From Halorubellus litoreus (lineage in GTDB: Archaea; Halobacteriota; Halobacteria; Halobacteriales; Natrialbaceae), in contig NZ_JAZAQL010000003.1 of the NCBI RefSeq assembly GCF_037081675.1, forward strand, positions 496,001 to 560,000: DNA of 64,000 nt, given 5' to 3'. The notes under the pieces are model-generated. The model made no database searches and was not told where the DNA came from. It saw only the letters and a program-made list of their open reading frames with translations. Below are positions 40,949 to 49,560 of the stretch, one piece after another. A program made the position numbers and the translations under genes. Numbering within the stretch: the first letter of the stretch is position 1; each line of letters begins with the position of its first letter.

Positions 40949-43312
40949 TCACTGGAAGCCTGCGGGCGAGCTCGCGTCCACGGGCGGTTGTTCGTGGCGC
41001 GTCTCGTAGTGCTCGTAGCGCTCGCGGACGTCCGCCGGCACGCTCGGGTCGACGTCCGCGAACGCCGCTTCGAAGTCCGCGTGCGAGACGATGGGGCCGG
41101 GGCCGGTCTCGGGGTCGACGTCGTCGCCGACGGTCTCGAGGTACGCGCGCGTCGCTCGCGTCGCCGCTTCCCGGCAGATCGCTTCGATGTCGGCGCCGAC
41201 GTACCCGTCGGTGCGTCCGACGAACGCGTCCAGGTCGACGTCCTCGGAGAGCGGCGCGTCCGCGGTCTGCACCTCGAAGATCTCGCGGCGAGCGCTCGCG
41301 TCCGGGACGGGGACGTGCACCTGGCGTTCGAGGCGTCCGGGCCGCAGGAGCGCGCCGTCGATGAGCTCGGGGCGGTTCGTGGTCGCGACGACGAGGACGT
41401 CCTCGAGGCCGCCGATGCCGTCCAGTTCGGTGAGTAACTGGCCGACCATGCGCTCGCCGACGCCGGACCCCGTCTGCTGGCCGCGCTCGCCCGCGATCGC
41501 GTCTATCTCGTCGAAGAGGACGACCGCTGGGGCGTTGTCTCGGGCGCGCTGGAAGACCTCCCGGAGCCGTGACTCGGATTCACCGACCCACTTCGAGAGG
41601 AGTTCCGGGCCCTGGATGGACAGCAGGTTGCATTCGGATTCGGTCGCGACGGCCTTCGCGAGCATCGTCTTCCCCGTCCCCGGCGGACCGTACAGGAGCA
41701 CGCCGCTCCCGGTGTCGAGGCCCGCTTTCTCGAGGACGTTCGGGTACTTCAACGGCCATTCGACGGCTTCGCGGAGCGTGCGTTTCGCGGCGCCGAGCCC
41801 GCCGACGTCGTCCCAGGACACGGCGGGAATCTCCACGTGCATGTCCCGGAGCGCGGACGGGTCGGCGTCCTCGAGCGCCGCTTCGAAGTCCGCGCCCGTG
41901 ACGACGGGGGCTTCGCGGACCGACCCGGTCGTGGTGTCGTTGTGCGCGCGCTGGAGTGCTCGCATCGCGGCCTCCTGAACGACGCTCGCGAGGTCCGCGC
42001 CGACGAACCCATGGGTGCGGTCGGCGATGGCGTCCACGTCGACGTCGTCCGCGAGCGGGACGTCGCGCGTGTGGACGTCGAGTATCTCGGCGCGGCCGTC
42101 GCGGTCGGGAACGCCGACCTCGACCTCGCGGTCGAACCGCCCGCCGCGGCGCAGCGCCGGGTCGATGGCGTCGGCGCGGTTCGTCGCAGCGATGACGACG
42201 ACGCGGTCGGTCTGGTCGAGGCCGTCCATGAGCGTGAGGAGCTGGGCGACGACGCGCCGTTCGACGTCGCCGGCGGCGTCCGAGCGCTCGGGCGTGATGG
42301 CGTCGACCTCGTCGATGAACACGATGGCGGGCGCGTTCTCCTGGGCCTCCTCGAAGACGTCGCGGAGGTACTCCTCGCTCTCCCCGTAGTACCGCGACAT
42401 CACTTCGGCCGCGGGCAGGGAGACGAACGTCGCGTCGACCTCGTTCGCGACCGCTCGCGCGAGCAGCGTCTTCCCCGTTCCGGGCGGTCCGTGGAGGAGG
42501 ACGCCGGCGGGCGGGTCGACGCCGAGCTGTTCGAAGAGGTCCGGGCGCTGGAACGGCAGTTCGACGAGTTCGCGGACGCGAGCGAGGGCGTCGTCGAGCC
42601 CGCCGACGTCCGCGTACGTCGTCTCGGGTCGACGCGTGGTGACGGCGTTCGCGTCCTGTGGCGGCTGTACTTGCGCTTCCCCGCCGTCGCTCCGGGCTTC
42701 ACGAGCGCTATCGCCTTCGGCGTGCCCGTGCCCGGGTGCGCCGTCGCTGTCGGCGTTCTCGCCGTCGTCTTCCGCGTCGGTCGTCGCACTCGGGTGGTTC
42801 GATTCCCCGGCGTGCGCGTACGACCGCACCTCCAGGTCGGTCCCTGGCGTGACGCGCACGACGCCGTCCGGGCGGGCGGCGGCGACGGCGACCGGTATCG
42901 AGCTCCGGTCGGGGGCGCCCTTGAACGTCGTTGCGACCGTGCAGCCGGGGGCGAGGACGGAGCCCTCGAGGTCGGCGAGCAGCGAGTGTTTGAACGAGGT
43001 GAGACTGGCGAAGGGCTCTTCGACGCCGACGAGCAGCGCTTCGGCGTCGACGGGCGTGGTCGTTGCGACGTCGACGACGTCACCGATCTCGACGCCGAGT
43101 TGCTCGCGGAGGGCCGCGTCGATGCGGACGATGCCGGCGCCTTCGTCGTCGGGGTAGCCCGGCCAGACGCGCCGGAGGATGGAGTCGTCGCCGTTCGTGA
43201 GTTCGACGAACTCACCGCTCAAGAGGTCCAGCTTGGACATCGCGGCGATGTCGACCGCCGCGAGTCCGTTTCCGACGTTCTCCTCGCGGAGCGGATGTAC
43301 GGTAAGTTCCAT
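40949..43312 (-). CDS. CDC48/VAT-like double-AAA ATPase
   Basis: The protein has 787 residues. The N-domain (about 1-165) has the double-psi/barrel sequence of CDC48 (VRIDAALREQLGVEIGDVVDV). An acidic, His- and Gly-bearing linker (about 168-225) is unusually long. D1 has Walker A HGPPGTGKT (274-282), and D2 repeats YGPPGTGKT and DEIDAI. Such ATPases unfold substrates for the proteasome or act in membrane and chromatin remodelling. Haloarchaea have several paralogues; this one differs from the canonical copy by its linker. A perfect palindrome precedes its start. Confidence 0.94.
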   Translation of the reverse strand: MELTVHPLREENVGNGLAAVDIAAMSKLDLLSGEFVELTNGDDSILRRVWPGYPDDEGAGIVRIDAALREQLGVEIGDVVDVATTTPVDAEALLVGVEEPFASLTSFKHSLLADLEGSVLAPGCTVATTFKGAPDRSSIPVAVAAARPDGVVRVTPGTDLEVRSYAHAGESNHPSATTDAEDDGENADSDGAPGHGHAEGDSAREARSDGGEAQVQPPQDANAVTTRRPETTYADVGGLDDALARVRELVELPFQRPDLFEQLGVDPPAGVLLHGPPGTGKTLLARAVANEVDATFVSLPAAEVMSRYYGESEEYLRDVFEEAQENAPAIVFIDEVDAITPERSDAAGDVERRVVAQLLTLMDGLDQTDRVVVIAATNRADAIDPALRRGGRFDREVEVGVPDRDGRAEILDVHTRDVPLADDVDVDAIADRTHGFVGADLASVVQEAAMRALQRAHNDTTTGSVREAPVVTGADFEAALEDADPSALRDMHVEIPAVSWDDVGGLGAAKRTLREAVEWPLKYPNVLEKAGLDTGSGVLLYGPPGTGKTMLAKAVATESECNLLSIQGPELLSKWVGESESRLREVFQRARDNAPAVVLFDEIDAIAGERGQQTGSGVGERMVGQLLTELDGIGGLEDVLVVATTNRPELIDGALLRPGRLERQVHVPVPDASARREIFEVQTADAPLSEDVDLDAFVGRTDGYVGADIEAICREAATRATRAYLETVGDDVDPETGPGPIVSHADFEAAFADVDPSVPADVRERYEHYETRHEQPPVDASSPAGFQ

Positions 43313-43352
43313 GGTGTGTGTGATGGCCGGTTCGAGACCGGCTCGACGCTAG

Positions 43353-43376
43353 TAACGGACACTCGTTCGTCCGTTA
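43353..43376 (-). promoter_or_regulatory. Perfect 8-bp inverted repeat upstream of the CDC48-like gene
   Basis: TAACGGAC (43353-43360) and GTCCGTTA (43369-43376) are separated by an 8-base spacer. The centre is about 50 bases upstream of the ATG, on or near the core promoter. The 24-base dyad is long enough for a dimeric wHTH regulator. An RNA hairpin is the alternative reading. Confidence 0.5.
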
Positions 43377-43486
43377 GTTACACTCCGCCTAGCACACCAC
43401 GGGTGGGAGTAGCGTGGGGCTGTTTCGACGGTAGGCGTCGAGAGAATGAGTCGTATACGGTCTGTACGGCGGGGAACGACCGTCCG

Positions 43487-44686
43487 TCAGCGGGTGTCGG
43501 CGGCGCGAAGCCGGGTTCCGGTGTCGACCGTCGCGTATCTGGGCACGACGACACCGGGGTCGACGTGGACGTCGTCGCCGAGGGTCGCGCTCTCTCCGAC
43601 GACGACACCGAAGTCGGGGTTGGGCGTCGGTCGCGGTCCGACGTCCGCTTCGGCGTCGAGTGCGTCGGGGAGCTGCGTCGGTCTGACGACGTGCGTTCGC
43701 GCGCCGACGTCCGCGTTCGGACCGACGACGCTGTCGACGAGCGTGGACATCGACCCGACGGTCGCGCCCGACAGGAGGATGCACGACGATAGCTCCGTTC
43801 CGTGGCCGACGACGACCTTCGGGCCGACGTACGAGTACGGCCGCACGTACGCGTCGGCTTCGATGCGAGCGCCGGCGGCGACGATCGCGGGTCCTTCGAC
43901 GACGGCGCCGTACGCGACGGATGCGCCCGGTTCGACGCGCACTGGGCCGTGGAGGCGCGCCATCTCGTCGACGGAGCCGTCGACGGTCTGTCCGGGCGAC
44001 CGTTCGGCCCACTCGTCGAACGCGCGTCGGTTCGCGGCGAGCAGGTCGGCGGGGGAATCCACGTCCACGTGGTCGTCGACGACGACGGGCCGAAGGTCGT
44101 GTCCGGCTGCGGTCCGTTCGACGACCGCGGCGAGGTCGCGCTCCCCGGAGTCGTTCGTGGGCGGACGCGTCCAGTGCTTCGCTTCCGCGGGAAGCGACGC
44201 CGCACCGGCGTCGACGTACGCGCCGCTTTCGTCGTCGGCGAGGCGTTCGACGTCGAGCGGGCCGCCGTCGCCGACGACGACGGGGTCGGTCGCGGGTTCG
44301 TCGCGCGCTCGAACGCCGACTGTCGGAACGTTCGCGTACAGCGACCCGAGTGCCGCGTCGTCGTAGAGCGCGTCACCGGGGAGCACCACGAAGTCGCCGT
44401 CGAGGTGATTGCGGGCGACGACGAGCGCGTTCGCGGTCCCCATCGGTCGCGGCTGGAAGGCGTACGTCACGGGAACGCCGTCCACGGCGTCACCGAGTGC
44501 CTTCGCGAACGGCTGATAGTACGGTGGGACGACCACGACGAGGTCCGTCGCGCCAGCGGCGACCGCGCGACGCGCGACGTGAACGAGGAGGGGGTCGCCG
44601 CCGACGGGGAGAAGCGGTTTCGGGACGCTCGCGGACAGCGGTTCTAGCCGTTCCCCGTCACCTGCGGCGAGCAATACTGTCTGCAT
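43487..44686 (-). CDS. GlmU-like bifunctional sugar nucleotidyltransferase / acyltransferase-type protein
   Basis: The protein has 399 residues. The N-terminal nucleotidyltransferase domain (about 1-225) opens with VLLAAGDGERLEPLSASVPKPLLPVGG. A left-handed beta-helix domain (about 245-395) shows hexapeptide-like repeats (AIVAAGARIEADAYVRPYSYVGPKVVVGHG). The architecture matches archaeal glucosamine-1-phosphate/glucose-1-phosphate enzymes that supply UDP-sugars for glycans. A shadow ORF runs antisense across it. It is transcribed ahead of the CDC48-like gene, which has its own promoter region 174 bases away. Confidence 0.92.
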   Translation of the reverse strand: MQTVLLAAGDGERLEPLSASVPKPLLPVGGDPLLVHVARRAVAAGATDLVVVVPPYYQPFAKALGDAVDGVPVTYAFQPRPMGTANALVVARNHLDGDFVVLPGDALYDDAALGSLYANVPTVGVRARDEPATDPVVVGDGGPLDVERLADDESGAYVDAGAASLPAEAKHWTRPPTNDSGERDLAAVVERTAAGHDLRPVVVDDHVDVDSPADLLAANRRAFDEWAERSPGQTVDGSVDEMARLHGPVRVEPGASVAYGAVVEGPAIVAAGARIEADAYVRPYSYVGPKVVVGHGTELSSCILLSGATVGSMSTLVDSVVGPNADVGARTHVVRPTQLPDALDAEADVGPRPTPNPDFGVVVGESATLGDDVHVDPGVVVPRYATVDTGTRLRAADTR

Positions 44687-45026
44687 GGGTGCCTCTTTTC
44701 GACTACGAAGGCTTTGCTATGCGTCGACTAATCCATACCAACCAGTTACTGTATCGGCCGCGTCGGTGCTCCCCGACCCCTCAGATTCCCTGCATCAAGC
44801 GTTCCAGGGGTTGACCACGACCGTCGGGCAGTTCACGACCGTTGCACGCGCGCCGCCGCCGGTGCCGCGAGCGCGACCCGGAGCGGGTGAAAGCCGACGC
44901 TTGCGGCGAGGAGTAGGAGCCGCCTGCTGCTCGGTTCGCGGCGCCTGGCGTGCCGCGCTGTCGCCGTGAGTGGACTCGTCGCTGGTGCGCGACGAGTTGA
45001 AATGTCAGGCGCACCTAGTTGGAGTC
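44687..45026. other. Divergent intergenic region, GlmU-like / small protein
   Basis: This 340-base gap contains no convincing gene. It must hold promoters for both neighbours. An A/T-richer part at about 44690-44760 lies just upstream of the GlmU-like start on the minus strand. No clear palindrome was found. Confidence 0.45.
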
Positions 45027-45311
45027 ATGTCTACCGCAGAGCCCGACACCGTCCGCACCTGGCTCGTCGAGCGCACGTACTCGGACGACGAACTGAACCT
45101 CGTCATCCTCACGTACGCCACGCCGGACGGGAAGCGGTACTATCGGAAGGAGCGCGCACTGACGTCGTTCACCGACGCGCCGGAGACGCCGGTCTCGGTC
45201 GCCGCCGACCCCGGGAACCTCGGGGACGTGGACGACCCCGATACCGTCGAGTGGTATCGCAGCGAGGCGACGCGGATGGCGGCCGAACACGACGTCGACG
45301 ACGTCCTCTAG
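45027..45311 (+). CDS. Conserved small haloarchaeal protein of unknown function
   Basis: The protein has 94 residues, starting MSTAEPDTVRTWLVERTYSD. It reads as a compact beta-rich domain (LNLVILTYATPDGKRYYRKERALTSF) with an acidic C-terminal helix (VEWYRSEATRMAAEHDVDDVL). The start at 44970 would add a non-conserved leader. No domain is recognised. It is a monocistronic gene. Confidence 0.75.
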   Translation: MSTAEPDTVRTWLVERTYSDDELNLVILTYATPDGKRYYRKERALTSFTDAPETPVSVAADPGNLGDVDDPDTVEWYRSEATRMAAEHDVDDVL

Positions 45312-45419
45312 GCGGTCGCGAGCGACGTGGGCCGTTCGTGCAGCCGTGTTCAAGCGTCCCTATCGGGTCGCTACCGGTGGTATCGTGCTTAAGCCCACCC
45401 GGGACGTATCAATACACAT

Positions 45420-45653
45420 ATGATAGCCGAGATACGCCGTGCGAACCGCGACACGCGAGCGCAGTACGCGCTCATGATGCTGTTCGGTGGACTCTGCATA
45501 CTCGCCGCGTTCGCCCCGCTCGGAGAGACCATCCGCATCGCGACCGTCGGGACGCTGTTCGGGTTCACCGCCGGCCTCTGGGTATCGCACCTCCTGCAGG
45601 TGCTCCGGCGCGCCGTCGACGAACGCGCGACCGCGACCCAGGTGAGAGCCTGA
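45420..45653 (+). CDS. Small two-helix membrane protein, coupled to the next gene
   Basis: The protein has 77 residues, starting MIAEIRRANRDTRAQYALM. Two hydrophobic segments lie at about 17-34 and 41-58. The stop overlaps the next ATG as TGATG, indicating translational coupling and a probable complex. The ATG sits within a short A/T-rich stretch (atacacat), consistent with a leaderless transcript. Function unknown. Confidence 0.75.
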   Translation: MIAEIRRANRDTRAQYALMMLFGGLCILAAFAPLGETIRIATVGTLFGFTAGLWVSHLLQVLRRAVDERATATQVRA

Positions 45654-46660
45654 TGGCCGTCCCTGAAGAGACGACAGCGGACCGCGACACCGGTACCGAG
45701 CACGAACCCACGGACGATGCGAGCGAGCCCCGAGACGCGACGACATCGCGGGACGAACCCACCGGTGGGTTCCTGACGAACGTCGAGTTCCTCACGGGCC
45801 CGAACCCGAACCTCGGGTCGTTCCTCCTCGTCGTCGGCATGGTGAGCATCGTGTTCATCGCGCTCTTCCAGCTGACGCTCCCGACGACCGTCGCGTACCT
45901 CCTCACCGCCGGCGTCCTGTTCGTCACCGTCATCAGCGCGCTGTTCGCGTTCCTCCTCGACGCCTTCGGGTACTTCGACCCCGTCGCGGCGCCCCCCGCG
46001 GACGCTCGGCGTGCGCGGGCTCGCGACGCCAGACCGTGGGTGCCAGCGACCAGCCCCGCGAAACCGCTCCCGCCGCTGTTGAACTTCGACGCCGAACTCC
46101 GCGCGTACGACGACATGTTCGACGGCGACCTTCCGGCGGCGTTCGACCCGTTCGTCGAGGACTACCGACGCCTGAAGACGAACACGCGGAACCGGCCGAG
46201 CATCGCGAGCGACCTCCGCGCCGACCTGAACCCCATCGGGACGCTGTTCGGACCCGGCACAGCGGGCGACCGGCTCTACGAGGACATCTCCGAACGGCTC
46301 TTCAGGTACATCGACGCGGATCGCGAACTCGCGACCGTCGACCGAGTGACCTTCCGCGACGACGACGGCGCGGAGACCGACGTCGCGGCGCTCGCGGGCG
46401 GCCTCGGTCGCGTCGAAATCGTCGTCGCGAACGAGGGCGAAGGAGTCGACGCGGTCGCAGTCGTCGAGTTCCGGGACGCGTCCGGCTCGGTCGTCGCCAG
46501 CCGAACGTGCGACGCCGGCTACGTCGCACCCGGCGCCAGTCGAACCGTCGACGCGGACGTGTTCGTCCCCGCGGACGCCGTCCGCGCGACCACCCGACTC
46601 CAGGCCACCGAGGTCCAGGGACGCGACGCCCGCCGGAGTCCGCGCGTCGTCGGCTCCTGA
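45653..46660 (+). CDS. Hypothetical membrane-anchored protein
   Basis: The protein has 335 residues. A hydrophilic Asp/Thr-rich N-terminus (about 1-35) precedes two hydrophobic segments (about 55-76 and 82-105). Residues about 140-225 form a charged soluble region, and 225-320 look like a beta-sandwich (GLGRVEIVVANEGEGVDAVAVVEFRDASG), as in CARDB or DUF11-type adhesive domains. It starts inside the stop of the small membrane gene, so the pair is one operon. No named family is recognised. A surface-assembly role is possible. Confidence 0.8.
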   Translation: MAVPEETTADRDTGTEHEPTDDASEPRDATTSRDEPTGGFLTNVEFLTGPNPNLGSFLLVVGMVSIVFIALFQLTLPTTVAYLLTAGVLFVTVISALFAFLLDAFGYFDPVAAPPADARRARARDARPWVPATSPAKPLPPLLNFDAELRAYDDMFDGDLPAAFDPFVEDYRRLKTNTRNRPSIASDLRADLNPIGTLFGPGTAGDRLYEDISERLFRYIDADRELATVDRVTFRDDDGAETDVAALAGGLGRVEIVVANEGEGVDAVAVVEFRDASGSVVASRTCDAGYVAPGASRTVDADVFVPADAVRATTRLQATEVQGRDARRSPRVVGS

Positions 46661-46744
46661 CCGTCGAACGAACGTCGCTTCTTCCCCCGAACCCCGGCGA
46701 CCGCCGTCGCCAGGCGAATCCAACCGCTACCTCGCGTCCCGCCG

Positions 46745-48280
46745 CTACGTCTGCTTCTGCCACGTGAACTCGTACGCGTCGCCCTCGAACCGGAACGTCG
46801 TAGCGGTCGCCTCGTAGCCCGTGACGCGCTCGGGCCACCGGTCGGTGGTGTCGAGCACGACCCGGTCGGCGTCGTCGACGAACGCGAGCGTGTTCCGGAG
46901 GGCGCGATAGTAGCGACGCATCACCTGCTCGGGGAGGTATCGGGTGCCGTCGGACGCGGCGTCGACGCGCTCCAGGGTGGCGGTCACGCGCTCGCTCCGC
47001 TCGAAGTCGGCGTCCGGCGGCTCCGTCGACACGCGGACGACGTCGCCGTCGACGGTCGCGCTCGCGTCGTCCGTCGGGACGACGGTTCGGTCCGGGCCGA
47101 CGAGTTCGACGAGCGCCGCGCCGTCGCCGCCGTCAGGCCCGTAGCCCGCGACCAAGCCGTACGTGCCGCCGCCGAGCCAGCCGACGCTCCCGCCCGGCCC
47201 GTAGTACTCCGGGTCCGGTAGCGCCTCGCCGTGGTACGCGTTCAGTACGTACTGCTTCCCGGTCCCGGGCGCGAGGGCGCGGCAGTCCGCGGTGTGGTAG
47301 AGCGGCGCGACGTGGAACCACTCGCCGCCGTCGAGCTTGAAGAGGTTCCAGTGCCCGCACTGGGCGGTCTCCCGCGACCGGTTCGCGGCGACGAACCGCA
47401 CCTGGACCGGGAGCCGTCCCTGCTCGACGTCCGGCTCCACGACGACGGGCGTCGTCGCGTCCGCCTCGTGGTACCACGTCGGCGTCCCGTCCCCGGGCAT
47501 CGCCGGCACCGACCGACCCTCGAACGCGGACGGCTCGACGCGGCCCGGACGCCCGGTCTCCCACGTCGCGAGCGCGAACCCGAAGTCGTGCCCGTCGAAC
47601 TCGTACACGCCGCGTCGTGGGAACGCCTCCGTACGGTCGGGGTGCCCGACGACGTGGTACTCGCCGAACGCGAACTCGCCGGGCTCCAGTCGCCGGACGC
47701 CCAGGCGCCAGTCGTCCATCCGCGTCGCCGTCCACCGGCCGTCGTCCGCACGCTCGACGCTCGGCGGGTCCTCGAACGCGGGATGGTTCGTCGTCGGCAC
47801 CAGGAACCGGCGTCGCTCCCAGTTCGACCCGAGGCGCTCGCGCGGCCGACCGAGCTCGTGTGGGACGTCGCTCTCGGTGCGCCCGAACGCGGGGAACGTA
47901 GCGAGGTCGAACGGCTGCTCGTAGTCGCTGTCGTTCACGAGCCACGCGCGCAGGGTCGCGGGCGACGACGCCGTCGCAGTCCCCGCGAACGAGACGGAGA
48001 ACCGCCCGCCGTCGTCCGTCCGCGTCCAGTGGTGCGTCAGGCACCACGTCTCGGGCGCGACGTCGAGCTCGACGAACGCCTCCATCGATTCGGGTGGTTC
48101 CGGACCGCCGCCGTCGTCGTCGGTCGTCGTCCCGTCGACGGACGACGCTCCGTCCGTGACGGTACCGTCAGCGGTTGTCCCGTCGGTCGTGGTCGCGTCG
48201 GTCGTCGCGTCGTCGGTCGTGGATGCACAGCCCGCGACCGTGGTCGTGGCCAGGGCTGCGAGGAGGGCGCGGCGTCTCAC
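46745..48280 (-). CDS. Secreted lipoprotein of unknown function
   Basis: The protein has 511 residues. MRRRALLAALATTTVAGC is a signal sequence with a lipobox ending at C18. A Thr/Asp-rich tether follows (about 19-60). The remainder is a large soluble region with many aromatics and beta-rich segments (WETGRPGRVEPSAFEGRSV, YGPGGSVGWLGGGTYGLVAGYG) and conserved cysteines (ETAQCGHWNLF, HTADCRAL). No enzyme motif is recognised. It is probably displayed on the cell surface, and is transcribed alone. Confidence 0.8.
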   Translation of the reverse strand: MRRRALLAALATTTVAGCASTTDDATTDATTTDGTTADGTVTDGASSVDGTTTDDDGGGPEPPESMEAFVELDVAPETWCLTHHWTRTDDGGRFSVSFAGTATASSPATLRAWLVNDSDYEQPFDLATFPAFGRTESDVPHELGRPRERLGSNWERRRFLVPTTNHPAFEDPPSVERADDGRWTATRMDDWRLGVRRLEPGEFAFGEYHVVGHPDRTEAFPRRGVYEFDGHDFGFALATWETGRPGRVEPSAFEGRSVPAMPGDGTPTWYHEADATTPVVVEPDVEQGRLPVQVRFVAANRSRETAQCGHWNLFKLDGGEWFHVAPLYHTADCRALAPGTGKQYVLNAYHGEALPDPEYYGPGGSVGWLGGGTYGLVAGYGPDGGDGAALVELVGPDRTVVPTDDASATVDGDVVRVSTEPPDADFERSERVTATLERVDAASDGTRYLPEQVMRRYYRALRNTLAFVDDADRVVLDTTDRWPERVTGYEATATTFRFEGDAYEFTWQKQT

Positions 48281-48352
48281 ACGCGACGCGTCAAGCCCCG
48301 TCGGTAAGGGCTTTCCGTAGGTTCAAAACGCGATTGCAGCCAGCGGCCGAAC

Positions 48353-48757
48353 TCAGGCCGGACTCGGGTTCCGCACCGAGGAGACGTACGCGGCGAGGTC
48401 CGTCGTCGTGATGATACCCATCGGGACGCCGTCGTCGCCGACGACCGGCAGGTGATGGATGCCGGCTTCGATGAGGCGGTCGGCGACCTGCTCGATGGGT
48501 TCCTGCGCGTCCGTCGTCAGGACGTCCGTACTCATGTACTCGGAGACGGGCGTCTGGTCCTTCGGCTTGCGTTCGGCGACGATCTTCACGAAGTCGGTCG
48601 TCGTGAGGATGCCCTCGAGGCTGTCGTCGTCGTCGACGACGAGCACGCTCCCGATGCCCGCTTCGAGCATCATGTTCGCGGCGTCCTCGACGAGCGTGTC
48701 CGGCGAGACGGTCTTCGGGTCTGACGTCATGAGTTGCGCGACGAAAACGTCGTCCAT
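48353..48757 (-). CDS. CBS-domain protein (two CBS motifs)
   Basis: The protein has 134 residues. Two CBS motifs form one Bateman module: MTSDPKTVSPDTLVEDAANMMLEAGIGSVLVVDDDD (about 10-45) and MSTDVLTTDAQEPIEQVADRLIEAGIHHLPVVGDDG (about 75-110). These bind AMP, ATP or SAM and report energy state. No catalytic domain is fused, so it regulates another protein. It is single and convergent with no partner. Confidence 0.94.
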   Translation of the reverse strand: MDDVFVAQLMTSDPKTVSPDTLVEDAANMMLEAGIGSVLVVDDDDSLEGILTTTDFVKIVAERKPKDQTPVSEYMSTDVLTTDAQEPIEQVADRLIEAGIHHLPVVGDDGVPMGIITTTDLAAYVSSVRNPSPA

Positions 48758-48897
48758 ACCCGACGTTACTCGGTACCCGCTGAAAAACCGTGCGGAACCG
48801 CCGCGGCGTCGCGGGGCGTCGCGGCCGTCGACGTCGCGAGGCCGGGCGGCGGCACGCCGTCGCGCGTGCGGTGCCGACGTGGTTGCGAGTAAGGTTC

Positions 48898-49473
48898 ATG
48901 TCAGCGCCGTCCTTGCGTCCGCTCGTGACGGTCATCGAGGTGTCCACGACGGTCGACGTCCCGCCAGCGGCGGCGTACGCGTTCGTGCTCGACTTCGAGG
49001 GGCACGCGGACTACAGCGAGTTCGTCAGGGACGTCCGCCGCCGCGGCGACGGCGGCGTCGGCACGCGGTTCGACATCGAACTCTCGTGGTGGAAGCTCTC
49101 CTACACGTTCCCGACGCAGGTCACCGACCTCGACGAACCGAACCGCATCGGGTGGCGCACCCCGAACGGCCTGCACGCGCGCGGCGACTGGCAGTTCGAC
49201 CCCGTCGACTCCGAGACGGACGGCGGCGCGGCGACGACCGACGAACCCGCTCCCGACGACGCGGCCGCGACGTCGACGCGCGTGACGCTCCGCGCCGAGT
49301 ACGACCGCTCGCGGTCGCGACTCCCCCGCCTCCCACCCCTCGTGTCCGTCGACGACGTCCTCAACCGACTGAAACCGGTGGTGCGTCGAGAGGCCACGAA
49401 GGTCTTCGAGCACGCCATCGCCGACCTCGAAGGGGAACGCCGGCGGGTCACGCTCGACGTCGACGTGTACTGA
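48898..49473 (+). CDS. SRPBCC/START-like polyketide-cyclase family protein
   Basis: The protein has 191 residues, starting MSAPSLRPLVTVIEVSTTVDV. The fold's signature opening VDVPPAAAYAFVLDFEGHADY is followed by EPNRIGWRTPNGLHARGDWQF and the long C-terminal helix RREATKVFEHAIADLEG. These helix-grip proteins bind lipids, ubiquinone or polyketides. A low-complexity insert (about 100-120: ETDGGAATTDEPAPDD) separates two strands. Its ligand is unknown. It ends 87 bases before mutS. Confidence 0.85.
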   Translation: MSAPSLRPLVTVIEVSTTVDVPPAAAYAFVLDFEGHADYSEFVRDVRRRGDGGVGTRFDIELSWWKLSYTFPTQVTDLDEPNRIGWRTPNGLHARGDWQFDPVDSETDGGAATTDEPAPDDAAATSTRVTLRAEYDRSRSRLPRLPPLVSVDDVLNRLKPVVRREATKVFEHAIADLEGERRRVTLDVDVY

Positions 49474-49560
49474 CGGTGAACACGCTCTCCTGGTTCGCTT
49501 CCGGTGGATTGCTGACGGGGTTCCGTGAGGTTCTTCCCGTCCGGTACCGGAGTCGCGTGC

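Noticed and set aside
43487..44686. Antisense frames over the GlmU-like gene
   Set aside because: The minus-strand frame carries a nucleotidyltransferase signature and hexapeptide repeats; the others have no recognisable domain.
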